Source of the DNA: Betaproteobacteria bacterium
GTDB lineage: Bacteria; Pseudomonadota; Gammaproteobacteria; Burkholderiales; Ga0077523
Assembly (NCBI GenBank): GCA_016713305.1
Contig: JADJPK010000004.1
Coordinates: 248,001 to 312,000 of the forward strand
Direction of reading: 5' to 3'
DNA length: 64,000 nt
Part shown: piece by piece, positions 52,155-61,053 of the stretch
Layout: the number at the start of each line of letters is the position of its first letter
Numbering within the stretch: position 1 is the first letter of the stretch
The notes under the pieces: generated by a model
Seen by the model: the letters and a program-made list of their open reading frames with translations, nothing else
Told to the model about the DNA's origin: nothing
Database searches by the model: none
Position numbers and translations under genes: made by a program

Positions 52155-52701
52155 ATGAACCTGGACCGCGTCGGCCCCGGCCGAGACCTGCCGAACGACT
52201 TCAACGTGATCATCGAGATCCCGATGAACGCCGACCCCATCAAGTACGAAGTCGACAAGGAAACCGGCGCGATTTTCGTCGACCGCTTCATGTCGACGGC
52301 GATGCACTACCCCTGCAACTACGGCTATATCCCGCACACCCTGTCCGGCGACGGCGACCCCGTCGACGTGCTGGTGCTGTCGCCCGTGCCGCTCATCACG
52401 GGCGTGGTCGTGCGCTGCCGTCCGGTGGGGATGCTCAAGTAACGACGAGGCCGGAGAAGACACCAAGCTCCTGGCCGTGCCCATCGACAAGCTGTGCAAC
52501 CTCTACAGGCACGTCGTGACGCCGCGAGACCTGCCTGAACTCGTCGTGTCGCAGATCTCGCATTTCTTCGAGCACTACAAGGATCTCGAGCCAGGAAAGT
52601 GGGTGAAGCTCATCGGCTGGGTCGGCCCGGAAGAAGCGAAGGCCGAGATCCTCGAGGGCATTCGCCGGTACAACGACGCCGTCAAGAAGCCGATGTTCTG
52701 A
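52155..52701 (+). CDS. ppa: Inorganic pyrophosphatase, one frameshift
   Basis: Ppa hydrolyses pyrophosphate and pulls biosynthetic reactions forward; it is usually essential. The N-terminal part (FNVIIEIPMNADPIKYEVDK, then HYPCNYGYIPHTLSGDGDPVDVLV with the metal Asp residues) runs to LLKP-like MLK in one frame, where TAA at 52440-52442 ends it. The C-terminal part continues in another frame with DEAGEDTKLLAVPIDKL, ELVVSQISHFFEHYKDLEPGKW and WVGPEEAKAEILEGIRRY. Two bases appear lost in the codon between K and N of the canonical KMNDEAGED motif. Corrected length is about 182 aa. This is almost certainly a sequence or assembly error. Confidence 0.88.
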
Positions 52702-52763
52702 ACCGGCGCACAGGGCGCGGGCGGACCGGAGTCGATCGTCCGGCCGCCGCCGGATGTCGAGTC

Positions 52764-52794
52764 GCGACCGCGCACATGGATCAGGCCTTCCCTA
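52764..52794 (-). repeat. Dispersed intergenic motif, copy 5
   Basis: On the minus strand it starts TAGGGAAGGCCTGATCCATG and ends CGCGGTCGC. Its first three bases are the stop codon of the hybrid histidine kinase, so the motif abuts the 3' end of that gene. Confidence 0.6.
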
Positions 52795-55566
52795 CGCTGC
52801 CTGGGGCAGCCAGCGTTCCAGGATGGCCTTCAGCTGGTCCTGCTTGAACGGTTTGGTGAGGTAGTCGTCCATGCCGGCCTCCAGACACTGCGTGCGGTCG
52901 CCCTCCAGTGCATTGGCGGTCAGCGCGACGATGGGCACGCGGGGCAGGCCTTCGGATTGTTCCCGTTCCCGGATCGCGCGCGTCGCCTCGAAACCGTCCA
53001 TCTCCGGCATCTGGCAGTCCATCAGCACCAGCTCGAACGCGAGGTCCTGGACCGCCGTGAGTGCTTCGCGGCCGTTCCCCGCCAGCTGCACGTCGTAGCC
53101 CAGGCGCTTGAGGGTGACGAGTGCGACCTTCTGGTTCACCGGGTTGTCCTCGACGAGCAGCAATCGCCCCGCCTTGCGCGCCGCGGGCGCGACTGCCTTG
53201 ACCGGAGCGGCGACCGTCGCGGTCCTGCCTACCGCGACCGCGATGGCTTCGTACAGTTGCCGAGCCCGGAGAGGTTTGGCCAGGCTGGAGTCGAGACCCG
53301 ACTCGGCGGCCTCTTCCGCAGTGAGCCGTCCGCTCGAACTGAGCAGGATGCGAGGCACCTTGCACACTCTCGGGTCCTGCGCGATATGGCGCGAAAGCGT
53401 CATGCCGTCCATGCCCGGCATGTGGTGGTCCAGCAGGATGAGGTCGAATCTGCGGTTGCGTTCGGCCTCCCGCTGGATCAGCTCCCACGCCGCGGCTCCG
53501 TCGCCTGCTGCTTCGAAATTGAGCCCCCACGCGGACAGGTGATGCTCGACGATCAGGCGGTTGGTGGCGTTGTCGTCGACCACCAGCACGCGCAGTCCCG
53601 ACAGCACCGTGCCGGCCTGCATCGAGTGCTGGGTGCCGTCGCCCAGCGGCAGGGTGAGGGAGAACCAGAACGTGCTGCCGTGGCCTTCCTCGCTCATCAC
53701 GGCGAGCTCGCCGCCCATGATGGCGACGAGCTGCCGCGAGATCGCGAGCCCGAGTCCCGTTCCGCCGTACTTTCGGGTCGTGGACGAGTCGGCCTGCGTG
53801 AAGGGCTTGAACAGCCGCAGCATGGTCTCGGTCGACATGCCGATCCCCGAGTCCCGCACCTCGAACGTGACCTTCGCCATGCCTTCGAGCGGCGTCTCGA
53901 ACTTGAGCGAGAGCGCCACTTCGCCCTCGTGCGTGAACTTGATGGCGTTTCCGACCAGATTCACCAGCACCTGGCGCAACCGCGAGGGATCGCCGCGCAG
54001 CCGGGGAGGCAGGTCGGACGGGACCACACAAAGGAGTTCGATGCCGCGCGTGTGCGCCTGCTTGGCGAGAAGCGCCCCCACCTCCTCCACCAGTTCGCGG
54101 ACGTCGAAGTCGATGGTCTCGAGCCGCAGCTTGCCGGCCTCGATCTTGGAGAAGTCCAGGATGTCGTTGAGCAGAGCCAGCAACGCCTCCGCCGACGCAC
54201 GCGCAGTGCGGGCGAAGCCCCGCTCGGTGGCGGGAAGCGCCGACTGCTCCAGCAGTTCCAGCATGCCCAGCACGCCGTTCATCGGGGTGCGGATCTCGTG
54301 GCTCATGTTCGCCAGGAATTCCGACTTGGTGCGCGTGGTGCTTTCCGCCTCTTCCTTGGCGGCGACCAGCTCGGTCCGGTTGCGCTCGAGGGTGTCCAGC
54401 ATGCCGTTGAACGACTGCGCGACCTCGTCCAGTTCGCCCTGGTTGGAGGTTTCCAGGCGTACGGAGGAGTCGCCGCCCTGGATACGGTGCACCGCGTCCA
54501 CCAGTGCGACCAGCGGCCGCATCACCCTGCTGGCAGCCAGCAACGCGAGCAGGGCCGCGAGGACGGCGACCACGCCGCCCAGCACAAGCAGCTGACTGTC
54601 GAGGGTATCGGCGGCTGCGTTCAGCTCGCCGGTGTCGACGACCAGGCCCGCGATCCATACGCGGGGCGGGCCGCCCGGGTTCACATTGAAGGATTTCAGC
54701 ACGAGCGTCTTGCCGTCGCGGCGGATCACCTGCCCGGCATGCGCATGGGCGAGATCGATCTCCGGCCAGTCGGACCGGATGGAACGGCGGGCGGGCATGG
54801 TTGCCCAGCTCGCGAAGAGGTACGTACCGTCGGGGGCGGCGATCAGGAAGTCGCGATGTCCACCGCGCGCGCCGCCGAGGGACGCGGGCCGCATTTCCAG
54901 CAGCAGGAGTCCGCGCGTGCTTCCATCGAGCGTGACAGGCGTCATCATCCGCACGGCGCGTCTCGCCTCCGGATGCAAGGCGGCAGCACCGTCGGATTCG
55001 GACACGAGCCCCACGTCGGAGACGTAGACCTGCCCCTCCGTGAGCGGCAGCACCTTCCGCACATCCTCCGGCGAGAGGATCGGCAGGGAGGGCGTGCGCA
55101 CCAGCGCGCTGGTCCCCGCTCCATCGACATCGATGCGCACCCACTCGCGCCCGGTATCGTCGACGAAGGCCACGTGCCGCACGCCCGAGTGCGTGGCGAC
55201 GTAGCCGCGGAACAGGGATTCGAGCCGCGTGCGCCACTGATCGGTCGTGGCCGGATCGCCCGGCGTGGCACCGGATCCTTCGGCCGGGCGCAGCCCCACG
55301 GCCGGCGATACGCGTGCAAGCATCTGCAGGTCGCGTTCCGCTGTCTGGATGTCGTTGGCGATGGCGTCCACGAGGAGCGCCAGACCGCCCTGGGCGTCGG
55401 CGTCCGCCCGGTCGTACATGCGTTCGGTGACGCCCCTGCCGAGCACGGTGACCGCGATGGTGATGGGGACAACCGCCAGTGCCACGAACACCAGGACGTA
55501 GCGCAGACGCAGACTCAGTCTGAATCGGGTCGGACGCGGCACGTCGGCGGCGGTGGAGGTCGTCAC
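52792..55566 (-). CDS. Hybrid sensor histidine kinase with two receiver domains
   Basis: A 924-residue membrane-bound hybrid kinase. A first transmembrane helix (VLVFVALAVVPITIAVTVLG, about 24-43) precedes a large periplasmic Cache-like sensor region (about 45-320). A second helix (LGGVVAVLAALLALLAASRV, about 328-347) and a HAMP segment follow. The HisKA phosphoacceptor is His423 in MSHEIRTPMNG. The ATPase domain has the N box LVGNAIKFTHEG and G boxes RDSGIGMS and GGTGLGLAISRQL. Two receiver domains follow, with phosphoacceptor Asp713 (LLDHHMPGMDG) and Asp850 (LMDCQMPEMDG). No Hpt domain or response-regulator output is encoded beside it. Ligand unknown. Confidence 0.92.
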   Translation of the reverse strand: MTTSTAADVPRPTRFRLSLRLRYVLVFVALAVVPITIAVTVLGRGVTERMYDRADADAQGGLALLVDAIANDIQTAERDLQMLARVSPAVGLRPAEGSGATPGDPATTDQWRTRLESLFRGYVATHSGVRHVAFVDDTGREWVRIDVDGAGTSALVRTPSLPILSPEDVRKVLPLTEGQVYVSDVGLVSESDGAAALHPEARRAVRMMTPVTLDGSTRGLLLLEMRPASLGGARGGHRDFLIAAPDGTYLFASWATMPARRSIRSDWPEIDLAHAHAGQVIRRDGKTLVLKSFNVNPGGPPRVWIAGLVVDTGELNAAADTLDSQLLVLGGVVAVLAALLALLAASRVMRPLVALVDAVHRIQGGDSSVRLETSNQGELDEVAQSFNGMLDTLERNRTELVAAKEEAESTTRTKSEFLANMSHEIRTPMNGVLGMLELLEQSALPATERGFARTARASAEALLALLNDILDFSKIEAGKLRLETIDFDVRELVEEVGALLAKQAHTRGIELLCVVPSDLPPRLRGDPSRLRQVLVNLVGNAIKFTHEGEVALSLKFETPLEGMAKVTFEVRDSGIGMSTETMLRLFKPFTQADSSTTRKYGGTGLGLAISRQLVAIMGGELAVMSEEGHGSTFWFSLTLPLGDGTQHSMQAGTVLSGLRVLVVDDNATNRLIVEHHLSAWGLNFEAAGDGAAAWELIQREAERNRRFDLILLDHHMPGMDGMTLSRHIAQDPRVCKVPRILLSSSGRLTAEEAAESGLDSSLAKPLRARQLYEAIAVAVGRTATVAAPVKAVAPAARKAGRLLLVEDNPVNQKVALVTLKRLGYDVQLAGNGREALTAVQDLAFELVLMDCQMPEMDGFEATRAIREREQSEGLPRVPIVALTANALEGDRTQCLEAGMDDYLTKPFKQDQLKAILERWLPQAA

Positions 55567-55676
55567 GGAGTTTCAGTGGGTCGCGATCGAAGGCATATCG
55601 GCAGGCAGCCCAGGGCCTTGAGGGCCCGTCGATCCCGCGGAGACGACTCCGCCAGCGCGGCTCTTCCCGGTCCGGG

Positions 55677-56834
55677 TCAGCGCGGACGCGGGTTTGCGGG
55701 GAGACGGGGGAGCCGGGCATAGCGCTGCATGAAGGCCCGGTCGATGCGGTCCTTCCAGCACCAGACCCATGCGCCGCCGAACCCGACGGGTCCCCAGGAG
55801 GCGATCGCGTACCGGTCGCCCGTGCTCACGAGGGACAGCGTCCGGCGCTGGGGACGGTAGGGCACGGCCGGCCGTCCCAGCAGAACGCGCCGCAGGTTGC
55901 CCGCGAGAGGCGGCCCCTGCCTGACGGCGTGAACGCCGGACTTCGGCAGGGGAGCGCCGGCGAGGCTCGCCACATCGCCCGCCGCAAAGATGAAAGGATG
56001 CGACGTGGACTGCAGCGTCCGGCTCACGCGGACGAAGCCGCGGTCGTCCACGTCGAGTCCGGTTCCCGCGAGCCACGGCGGTGCGGCGGCCCCCGTGGCC
56101 CAGACCGTCCAGGCGGCGGCCACGGTGCGGCCGCCCTCCAGACGCAGCGCGCCCGGAGCGGCCTCCCGCACCCCCGCTCCCGCAAGCACTTCGATTCCGC
56201 GTTCGCGGAGCGCCCGCTGCAGCCGGCGGATCGTGGCCTGCCCATGTCCGGGCAGCAGCCCGGCGCCCGCCGCGACGACCCGGAACCGGGGAATCCGCCG
56301 CGAACTGCCTTGCGCAGCCATCCGGAAGCGGTGCTGCAGGGACAGCACGAGTTCGATGCCGCCCGCGCCTCCGCCGACGACGGCGATGTCGTCCGGCCAG
56401 GGACCCGGATCGCCAATGCGAACGTCCAGCGCCGCGAGGAATCCTTCCACCGGCTTGACGCGGATGCCCGTGAGGTCCGCACCGGCGATGCCCTCGAGAG
56501 GCGGGGTGGACCCGATGTCCAGGGAAAGAACGTCGAAGGACAGCGTGCGCCCGTCCGTGAGGTGCACCGCCCGCTCGGCGGGGCGCAGGCCGTCGACCGT
56601 GGCGCGCAGGAGGCGGGCACCGGCGAAGGCGCAAAGACGTTCGAGATCGATGTGACACTGCGCACGGTCGTAGTGGCCGGCCACCAGCCCCGGCAGCATG
56701 CCCGAGTAGGGCGTATCGGCCAGGGGGCTCACCAGCAGGAGTTCGACGCCGGGAAGCGGATCCAGACCGAAGCGCCGCAGCACCTCCACGTGAGCGTGCC
56801 CGCCACCTGCCAGCACAAGCGTCCTAGCACCCAC
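55677..56834 (-). CDS. Pyridine nucleotide-disulfide oxidoreductase family (TIGR03169-like, NDH-2-like)
   Basis: A 385-residue FAD/NAD(P)-binding protein in the TIGR03169 branch, relatives of which are fused to selenophosphate synthetase SelD in some organisms. The FAD motif is LVLAGGGHAHVEVLRRFG near residues 6-23, the second nucleotide motif DIAVVGGGAGGIELVLSLQ near 139-157, and the FAD C-terminal motif FIFAAGDVASLAGAPLPKSG near 285-304. Start GTG 56834 overlaps the TIGR04282 gene stop, so the genes are coupled. This co-occurrence with TIGR04282, TIGR04283 and ArsS fits the so-called rSAM/selenodomain-associated set. The reaction is not known. Confidence 0.82.
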   Translation of the reverse strand: MGARTLVLAGGGHAHVEVLRRFGLDPLPGVELLLVSPLADTPYSGMLPGLVAGHYDRAQCHIDLERLCAFAGARLLRATVDGLRPAERAVHLTDGRTLSFDVLSLDIGSTPPLEGIAGADLTGIRVKPVEGFLAALDVRIGDPGPWPDDIAVVGGGAGGIELVLSLQHRFRMAAQGSSRRIPRFRVVAAGAGLLPGHGQATIRRLQRALRERGIEVLAGAGVREAAPGALRLEGGRTVAAAWTVWATGAAAPPWLAGTGLDVDDRGFVRVSRTLQSTSHPFIFAAGDVASLAGAPLPKSGVHAVRQGPPLAGNLRRVLLGRPAVPYRPQRRTLSLVSTGDRYAIASWGPVGFGGAWVWCWKDRIDRAFMQRYARLPRLPANPRPR

Positions 56835-57498
56835 GGGATGTCCCCTTCTCCAGCCCCTCGAGCAAATTGCAAAGCGAGGGATCGGCGGCAATGCGGTCGA
56901 GATCTTCGGGCCGGTCGACGTCCCACCGGGTCGGCGCCAGTTCCACCCGCATGGCGCGGGCGCGCATGCGCTCCAGCGCCTGTTCCAGCGTTTGCGCCGT
57001 GCCCCACGAAATGCCGCTGAACACGGCGGGATCGGCCCGCCGCAGTCCCACCAGCCAGAAGCCACCGTCCTCGGCCGGGCCAAGCACGGCGTCCGCTCCA
57101 TGCTCCAGGTGCATCGCGGCCTGCGCAAGGTCGCCGGCGCGCATCGCCGGAATGTCGGTTCCCACCAGCACGGCCGCGTCGTGATCTGTCAGCGCCGATG
57201 CGAGCGCGTGGTGCATCCGTTCGCCCAGGTCATCGCCCACCTGCGGCTCCACCCGCACGCCGTGACGCTGCCGCAGGAGTGAGAAGAACGGGTGCGTGGC
57301 CGCGGGCGCGCCGTGAACGATCACGTTCCCGATACCCGCTTCGACCACCGTCCCCACCGTTCGCAACGCCATCCGCGCCGCCAGGACCGCCGCCCGTCCG
57401 GCATCCAGACGAGGGCTAAGCCGCGTCTTCACGGCGCCGGGATCGGGCGCCTTCACGAAGACAATGCCCGCGACGGAGAAGCGATCCGGCGTGTTCAC
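56824..57498 (-). CDS. TIGR04282-type glycosyltransferase (arsenosugar/rSAM-selenodomain associated)
   Basis: A 224-residue nucleotide-sugar transferase-like protein of the CofC/DUF2064 fold. The motif FVKAPDPGAVKTRLSP near residues 14-29 is the signature of this family, followed by RHGVRVEPQVGDDLGERMHHAL, AAVLVGTDIPAMRAGDLAQA (the DxD-like region) and AVLGPAEDGGFWLVGLRR near 137-154. These proteins are listed as transferase 1 next to ArsS-type radical SAM proteins. Start GTG 57498, no obvious ribosome-binding site. Overlaps the downstream oxidoreductase and follows the TIGR04283 gene. Confidence 0.85.
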   Translation of the reverse strand: MNTPDRFSVAGIVFVKAPDPGAVKTRLSPRLDAGRAAVLAARMALRTVGTVVEAGIGNVIVHGAPAATHPFFSLLRQRHGVRVEPQVGDDLGERMHHALASALTDHDAAVLVGTDIPAMRAGDLAQAAMHLEHGADAVLGPAEDGGFWLVGLRRADPAVFSGISWGTAQTLEQALERMRARAMRVELAPTRWDVDRPEDLDRIAADPSLCNLLEGLEKGTSRGC

Positions 57499-57538
57499 GG
57501 GACCTGCTGCCCGTCGTGACCTTCGGTGGCCCGGGCGC

Positions 57539-58279
57539 TCATTCCGTGGTCCCGGCACGGTAGATGCGGCCAAGCATGCGCGCCGGCACGCCGAAGAAAT
57601 GCCCCAGCCGCATCGCCCACATCAGCAGCATGGTGCGCAGGATGCCCTGACGCGCCCAGCGCCGCCCGGACGTGGTCACCGTCTGCCGAAGACACGCCGG
57701 CCGGCCCAGGCGGAGCAAGCGCGCCGACAGTTCGATGTCCTCCATGAGATCGATCTCGGGAAACCCGCCCGCCTCGTCGAAGGCGCGCCGCAGGCAGAAC
57801 ATCGCCTGGTCCCCCGTCGCGATACCGGTCCAGCGGGAACGCAGATTCATGGCCCGGCCGATGACCGGAAACCACGCTGACGTCCCTTCGATGCGCACGT
57901 CGAAACGTCCCCACACGAAACCGCCCGCATCGAGCGAGCGGAAGATCGCCGCGTCCGCGTCGGGCGGAAGCGCCGTATCGGCATGCAGGAAGACCAGCGC
58001 CTCGCCTCGGGCAGCGCGTGCCCCCGCGTTGAGCTGGCGCGCCCGGCCGCGCGGCGCCAGGACGATGCGATCGCAGGAAGGCCCGGCCCGCATCACGGTA
58101 TCGTCCTCGCTGCCGCCATCGACGACGATGACCTCGGCGCCGCGTTGCCGCAACGCGCCGCAGTTCGCGAGCGCGAGTTCGATGCGTCTTGCCTCGTTCA
58201 GCACAGGCACGACGATGGACAGCCAGGGCGCATGTCCCGCCTCGCCAGGTTCCGGAACCGGCACCTCCAGCCCCTTCAT
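57539..58279 (-). CDS. TIGR04283-type glycosyltransferase (arsenosugar/rSAM-selenodomain associated)
   Basis: A 246-residue GT2-fold glycosyltransferase. The GT-A start LSIVVPVLNEARRIELAL lies near residues 20-37. EVIVVDGGSEDDTV follows near 49-62, the DxD-like AD of VFLHADTALPPDA near 94-106, and the family hallmark GIATGDQAMFCLRRAFDEAGGFPEIDLMEDIELS near 150-183, of which the later ED is the acidic catalytic pair. The C-terminus is the membrane-associated helix MLLMWAMRLGHFFGVP. It is typically encoded beside TIGR04282 and ArsS. It could transfer a sugar to an arsenic- or selenium-bearing acceptor, but no substrate is proven. Confidence 0.88.
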   Translation of the reverse strand: MKGLEVPVPEPGEAGHAPWLSIVVPVLNEARRIELALANCGALRQRGAEVIVVDGGSEDDTVMRAGPSCDRIVLAPRGRARQLNAGARAARGEALVFLHADTALPPDADAAIFRSLDAGGFVWGRFDVRIEGTSAWFPVIGRAMNLRSRWTGIATGDQAMFCLRRAFDEAGGFPEIDLMEDIELSARLLRLGRPACLRQTVTTSGRRWARQGILRTMLLMWAMRLGHFFGVPARMLGRIYRAGTTE

Positions 58280-58428
58280 CGGTGCGTCCAGGCGCGCATC
58301 CGATTGGGCCCGGCGGCCTTACCGACTATCATCCGACCACTATCGCCCTCCAAACCCGTGCCGCCCAGCGACTCGCGGCACCAAGACATACGCGCGTCCG
58401 GCGCCCATAACGAGCCTCTGGAGACACC

Positions 58429-58815
58429 ATGCCTTGGCAGATCATCCATCACGCCGACACTCGCATCATCGAGACCCGCTACGCGGGCGTGATATCCGAA
58501 GCCGAACTGTCCGAGGCCATGGAGGCCACGCTGGCCGAAGCCCGGGAACACGGGGAAGTCCGCTTTCTCGGCGACTGCTCCGACCTTGTGGGCGGACATT
58601 CCATCGGCAGTCTCTACGAACTGGCCAAGACGCTCGAAATCCGGGGCACGCCGCATACCGCGCGGGAAGCCGTGATCCTGCCGCGGATCGAGTCGACCGT
58701 GCAGGAAGTGGAGTTCTGGGAAACCACGGCCCGCAACCGCGGCTACGACGTGCGGGTCTTCAAGTCCCGCGAGGCCGCGCTCCGGTGGCTGCTGGATCCT
58801 TCCGATTCCGTTTGA
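58429..58815 (+). CDS. STAS/SpoIIAA-like protein
   Basis: A 128-residue soluble protein of the SpoIIAA-like (STAS-related) family. It reads WQIIHHADTRIIETRYAGVISEAELSEAM near residues 3-31, VRFLGDCSDLVGGHSIGSLYELAKTL near 44-69 and NRGYDVRVFKSREAALRWL near 102-120. Members are often found alone or fused to signalling proteins, and the function is unknown. It is on the plus strand, divergent from the glycosyltransferases and convergent with the TVP38-reductase gene, so it may not belong to that operon. The ribosome-binding site CTGGAG lies six bases before the ATG. Confidence 0.72.
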   Translation: MPWQIIHHADTRIIETRYAGVISEAELSEAMEATLAEAREHGEVRFLGDCSDLVGGHSIGSLYELAKTLEIRGTPHTAREAVILPRIESTVQEVEFWETTARNRGYDVRVFKSREAALRWLLDPSDSV

Positions 58816-58884
58816 TCTCATCGGTCCGCAGCCCCCGCAGCACGCCGTGAGGTCCCGCGGATGCGGCAACGCCGCCCCTTTCTC

Positions 58885-61035
58885 TCAACCGCGCTGCCAC
58901 GCATGGAATCTCTCCAGCCAGCGCAGCAGGCGTGCCGGTGCATGGGCGCGCTTCCAGTTGCCCGCCACGTACTTGTTCGCCTCGGCGAAGGTGGGATAGA
59001 TGTGGATCGTCCCCAGCAGCTTGTTCAGGCCGATGCCGTGCCGCATGGCACTCACGAACTCGGCGATGAGTTCGCCGGCGTGCTCGCCGGCGAGCGTGAC
59101 GCCCAGGATGCGGTCCTTGCCTGGCACGGTCAGCACCTTGACGACACCGAACGCCTCGCCATCCACGATGGCGCGGTCCAGATCGTCGATGCCGTACGTC
59201 GTGACTTCGAAAGGGATGCCCTTCTCTCTCGCCTCGGTCTCGTTGAGCCCCACGCGCGCCACCTCCGGATCGGTGAAGGTGGCCCAGGGAATCACCGAGA
59301 AATCGGCGCGGAACCGCCAGAACCGGCCGAACAGGCCGTTCACCGAGGCGTACCACGCGGTGTGAGACGCCGTGTGCGTGAACTGGTACGGGCCCGCCAC
59401 GTCGCCGCACGCGTAGATGTTCGGAAAGCGCGTGGCGAGAAAGCCGTCCACCTCGACCGTGCCCGCGCCTGCACGCGGAATGCCGAGGGTCTCCAGCCCG
59501 TAGCCCGAGGTGTTGGGCACACGGCCGACCGCACAGAGCAGCTCGTCGAACTCGAACCGCACCTCGTCCGCGCCGGTCTCGCAGTACAACACCTTGACTC
59601 CGCCGTCCTCGACCGCGAACCGCGCCGTCTTGTGGCCCGTGCGTACGTCGATCCCCTCCGCCGCGAAGCGCTCCGCCAGCAGCGCGGAAATCTCCGGATC
59701 CTCCCGCATCAGCAGCCGCGGCTGCATCTCCACGATCGTCACACGGCTGCCCAGCCGCGCGAAGGCCTGCGCCAGTTCGCAGCCGATGGGACCGCCGCCC
59801 ATCACCAGCAGCCGGGGCGGCAGCGTGCGCAGGTCCCACAGCGTGTCGGAGGTGAGGACGCCGACGCTGTCGATGCCGGGGACGGGCGGAACGAACGGCC
59901 GGGCGCCGGCGGCGATCACGATGGCACGGGTGGTGAGGGTCTGCACCCCGTCCGCCGTGCGGATGTCCACGCTCCATGGTGACGCGATCGTGGCCTCGCC
60001 CTGGATGCATTCCACGCCCAGGCTCGTATACCGGGACACCGAATCGTGCGGCTCGATCCGTGCGATGACTTCACGCACCCGCGCCATCACGTCGGCGAAG
60101 TCGAACTCCGTGGACGCGCTGCGGACACCGTACTCGCGCGAGCGGCGCACCTGCGACAGGAACTTCGCCGTGCGCAGAAGCGCCTTGGAGGGCACGCATC
60201 CGGTGTGGAGGCAGTCGCCGCCCATGCGGTGCTTTTCCACCAGCGTGACCTTCGCCTTCACCGCCGCCGCGATGTAGGCGGACACGAGCCCCGCGGAGCC
60301 TGCGCCGATCACGACCAGATTGCGATCGAAACGCCGGGGCTTCCGCCAACCCGCGTAAACGCGCCGTGCACGCAGGGCATCGACCGCCTTCTTCAGAACC
60401 AGCGGGAGAATGCCGAGCATCGCGAACGACGCGATCAGAGCAGGCGAAAGAATGCCGCGGACGCTCTCCAGCCGCCCGAGCTGCGTCCCCGCATTCACGT
60501 ACGCGATCGTGCCTGCCAGCATGCCGAGCTGGCTCACCCAGACGTAAGTCCAGAGCCGCATTCGCGTCAGACCCATGAGGAGATTCACGGCGACGAACGG
60601 AAACACCGGAACCAGCCGGAGCGTGAACAGATAGAAGGCGCCTTCGCGTTCCACGCCGCGATCGATGGCCGCCAGCCTGTCGCCGAACCGGGCCCGGACG
60701 CCGTCGCGCAACAGGTGACGGCTGAACAGGAACGCTGCGGCGGCACCCAGCGTGGACGCGAACGAGACCACGAGGGTTCCCGCGGCGGTGCCGAAGAGCG
60801 CGCCTGCGAGCAGCGTCATCACCGCGGCCCCCGGAAGCGACAGTCCGGTGACGATCACGTAGGACACGAAATAGAAAGCCAGCGCCCGTAGCGGCTCGGC
60901 GCGATAGGCGGAGTCGAACTGCGCCTGCTGACTCTTCAGGAATTCGAGGCTCGCGAAGCGTCCGAGATCCAGCGCGAAGTAGAGGACCAGCGCGATGGCG
61001 ATGCCCGACAGCAGCAGGATCCGGTTGCGGTTCAT
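58885..61035 (-). CDS. TVP38/TMEM64-family membrane domain fused to a pyridine-nucleotide-disulfide oxidoreductase
   Basis: A 716-residue fusion. Residues 1-235 are a VTT/TVP38 membrane domain (helices around 7-24, 50-75, 90-107, 190-210; GLSLPGAAVMTLLAGALFGTAAG and FRLVPVFPFVAVNLLMGLTRM-like motifs). Residues 236-716 are a mercuric-reductase-like flavoprotein with FAD motif VIGAGSAGLVSAY, the redox pair in GGDCLHTGCVPSKAL, the NAD motif GGGPIGCELAQAFARLG, YACGDVAGPYQFTHTASH and the C-terminal HIYPTFAEANKYV with catalytic His. The fusion has been seen elsewhere. It lies next to ArsS and is likely cotranscribed. The electron acceptor is unknown. Confidence 0.9.
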   Translation of the reverse strand: MNRNRILLLSGIAIALVLYFALDLGRFASLEFLKSQQAQFDSAYRAEPLRALAFYFVSYVIVTGLSLPGAAVMTLLAGALFGTAAGTLVVSFASTLGAAAAFLFSRHLLRDGVRARFGDRLAAIDRGVEREGAFYLFTLRLVPVFPFVAVNLLMGLTRMRLWTYVWVSQLGMLAGTIAYVNAGTQLGRLESVRGILSPALIASFAMLGILPLVLKKAVDALRARRVYAGWRKPRRFDRNLVVIGAGSAGLVSAYIAAAVKAKVTLVEKHRMGGDCLHTGCVPSKALLRTAKFLSQVRRSREYGVRSASTEFDFADVMARVREVIARIEPHDSVSRYTSLGVECIQGEATIASPWSVDIRTADGVQTLTTRAIVIAAGARPFVPPVPGIDSVGVLTSDTLWDLRTLPPRLLVMGGGPIGCELAQAFARLGSRVTIVEMQPRLLMREDPEISALLAERFAAEGIDVRTGHKTARFAVEDGGVKVLYCETGADEVRFEFDELLCAVGRVPNTSGYGLETLGIPRAGAGTVEVDGFLATRFPNIYACGDVAGPYQFTHTASHTAWYASVNGLFGRFWRFRADFSVIPWATFTDPEVARVGLNETEAREKGIPFEVTTYGIDDLDRAIVDGEAFGVVKVLTVPGKDRILGVTLAGEHAGELIAEFVSAMRHGIGLNKLLGTIHIYPTFAEANKYVAGNWKRAHAPARLLRWLERFHAWQRG

Positions 61036-61053
61036 CGGTTCCGCGCGCTGCGG

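Noticed and set aside
52440..52442. Stop-codon readthrough in ppa
   Set aside because: The stop is TAA, and the downstream family sequence is in another frame, so readthrough alone cannot rejoin the halves.
52781..55722. Very long open frames opposite or overlapping the hybrid histidine kinase (about 979 aa minus frame and 921 aa plus frame)
   Set aside because: They are composition-driven shadows of a high-G+C gene. The translated products are rich in Arg/Ala/Gly with no domain, while the 924-residue frame shows all kinase and receiver motifs.
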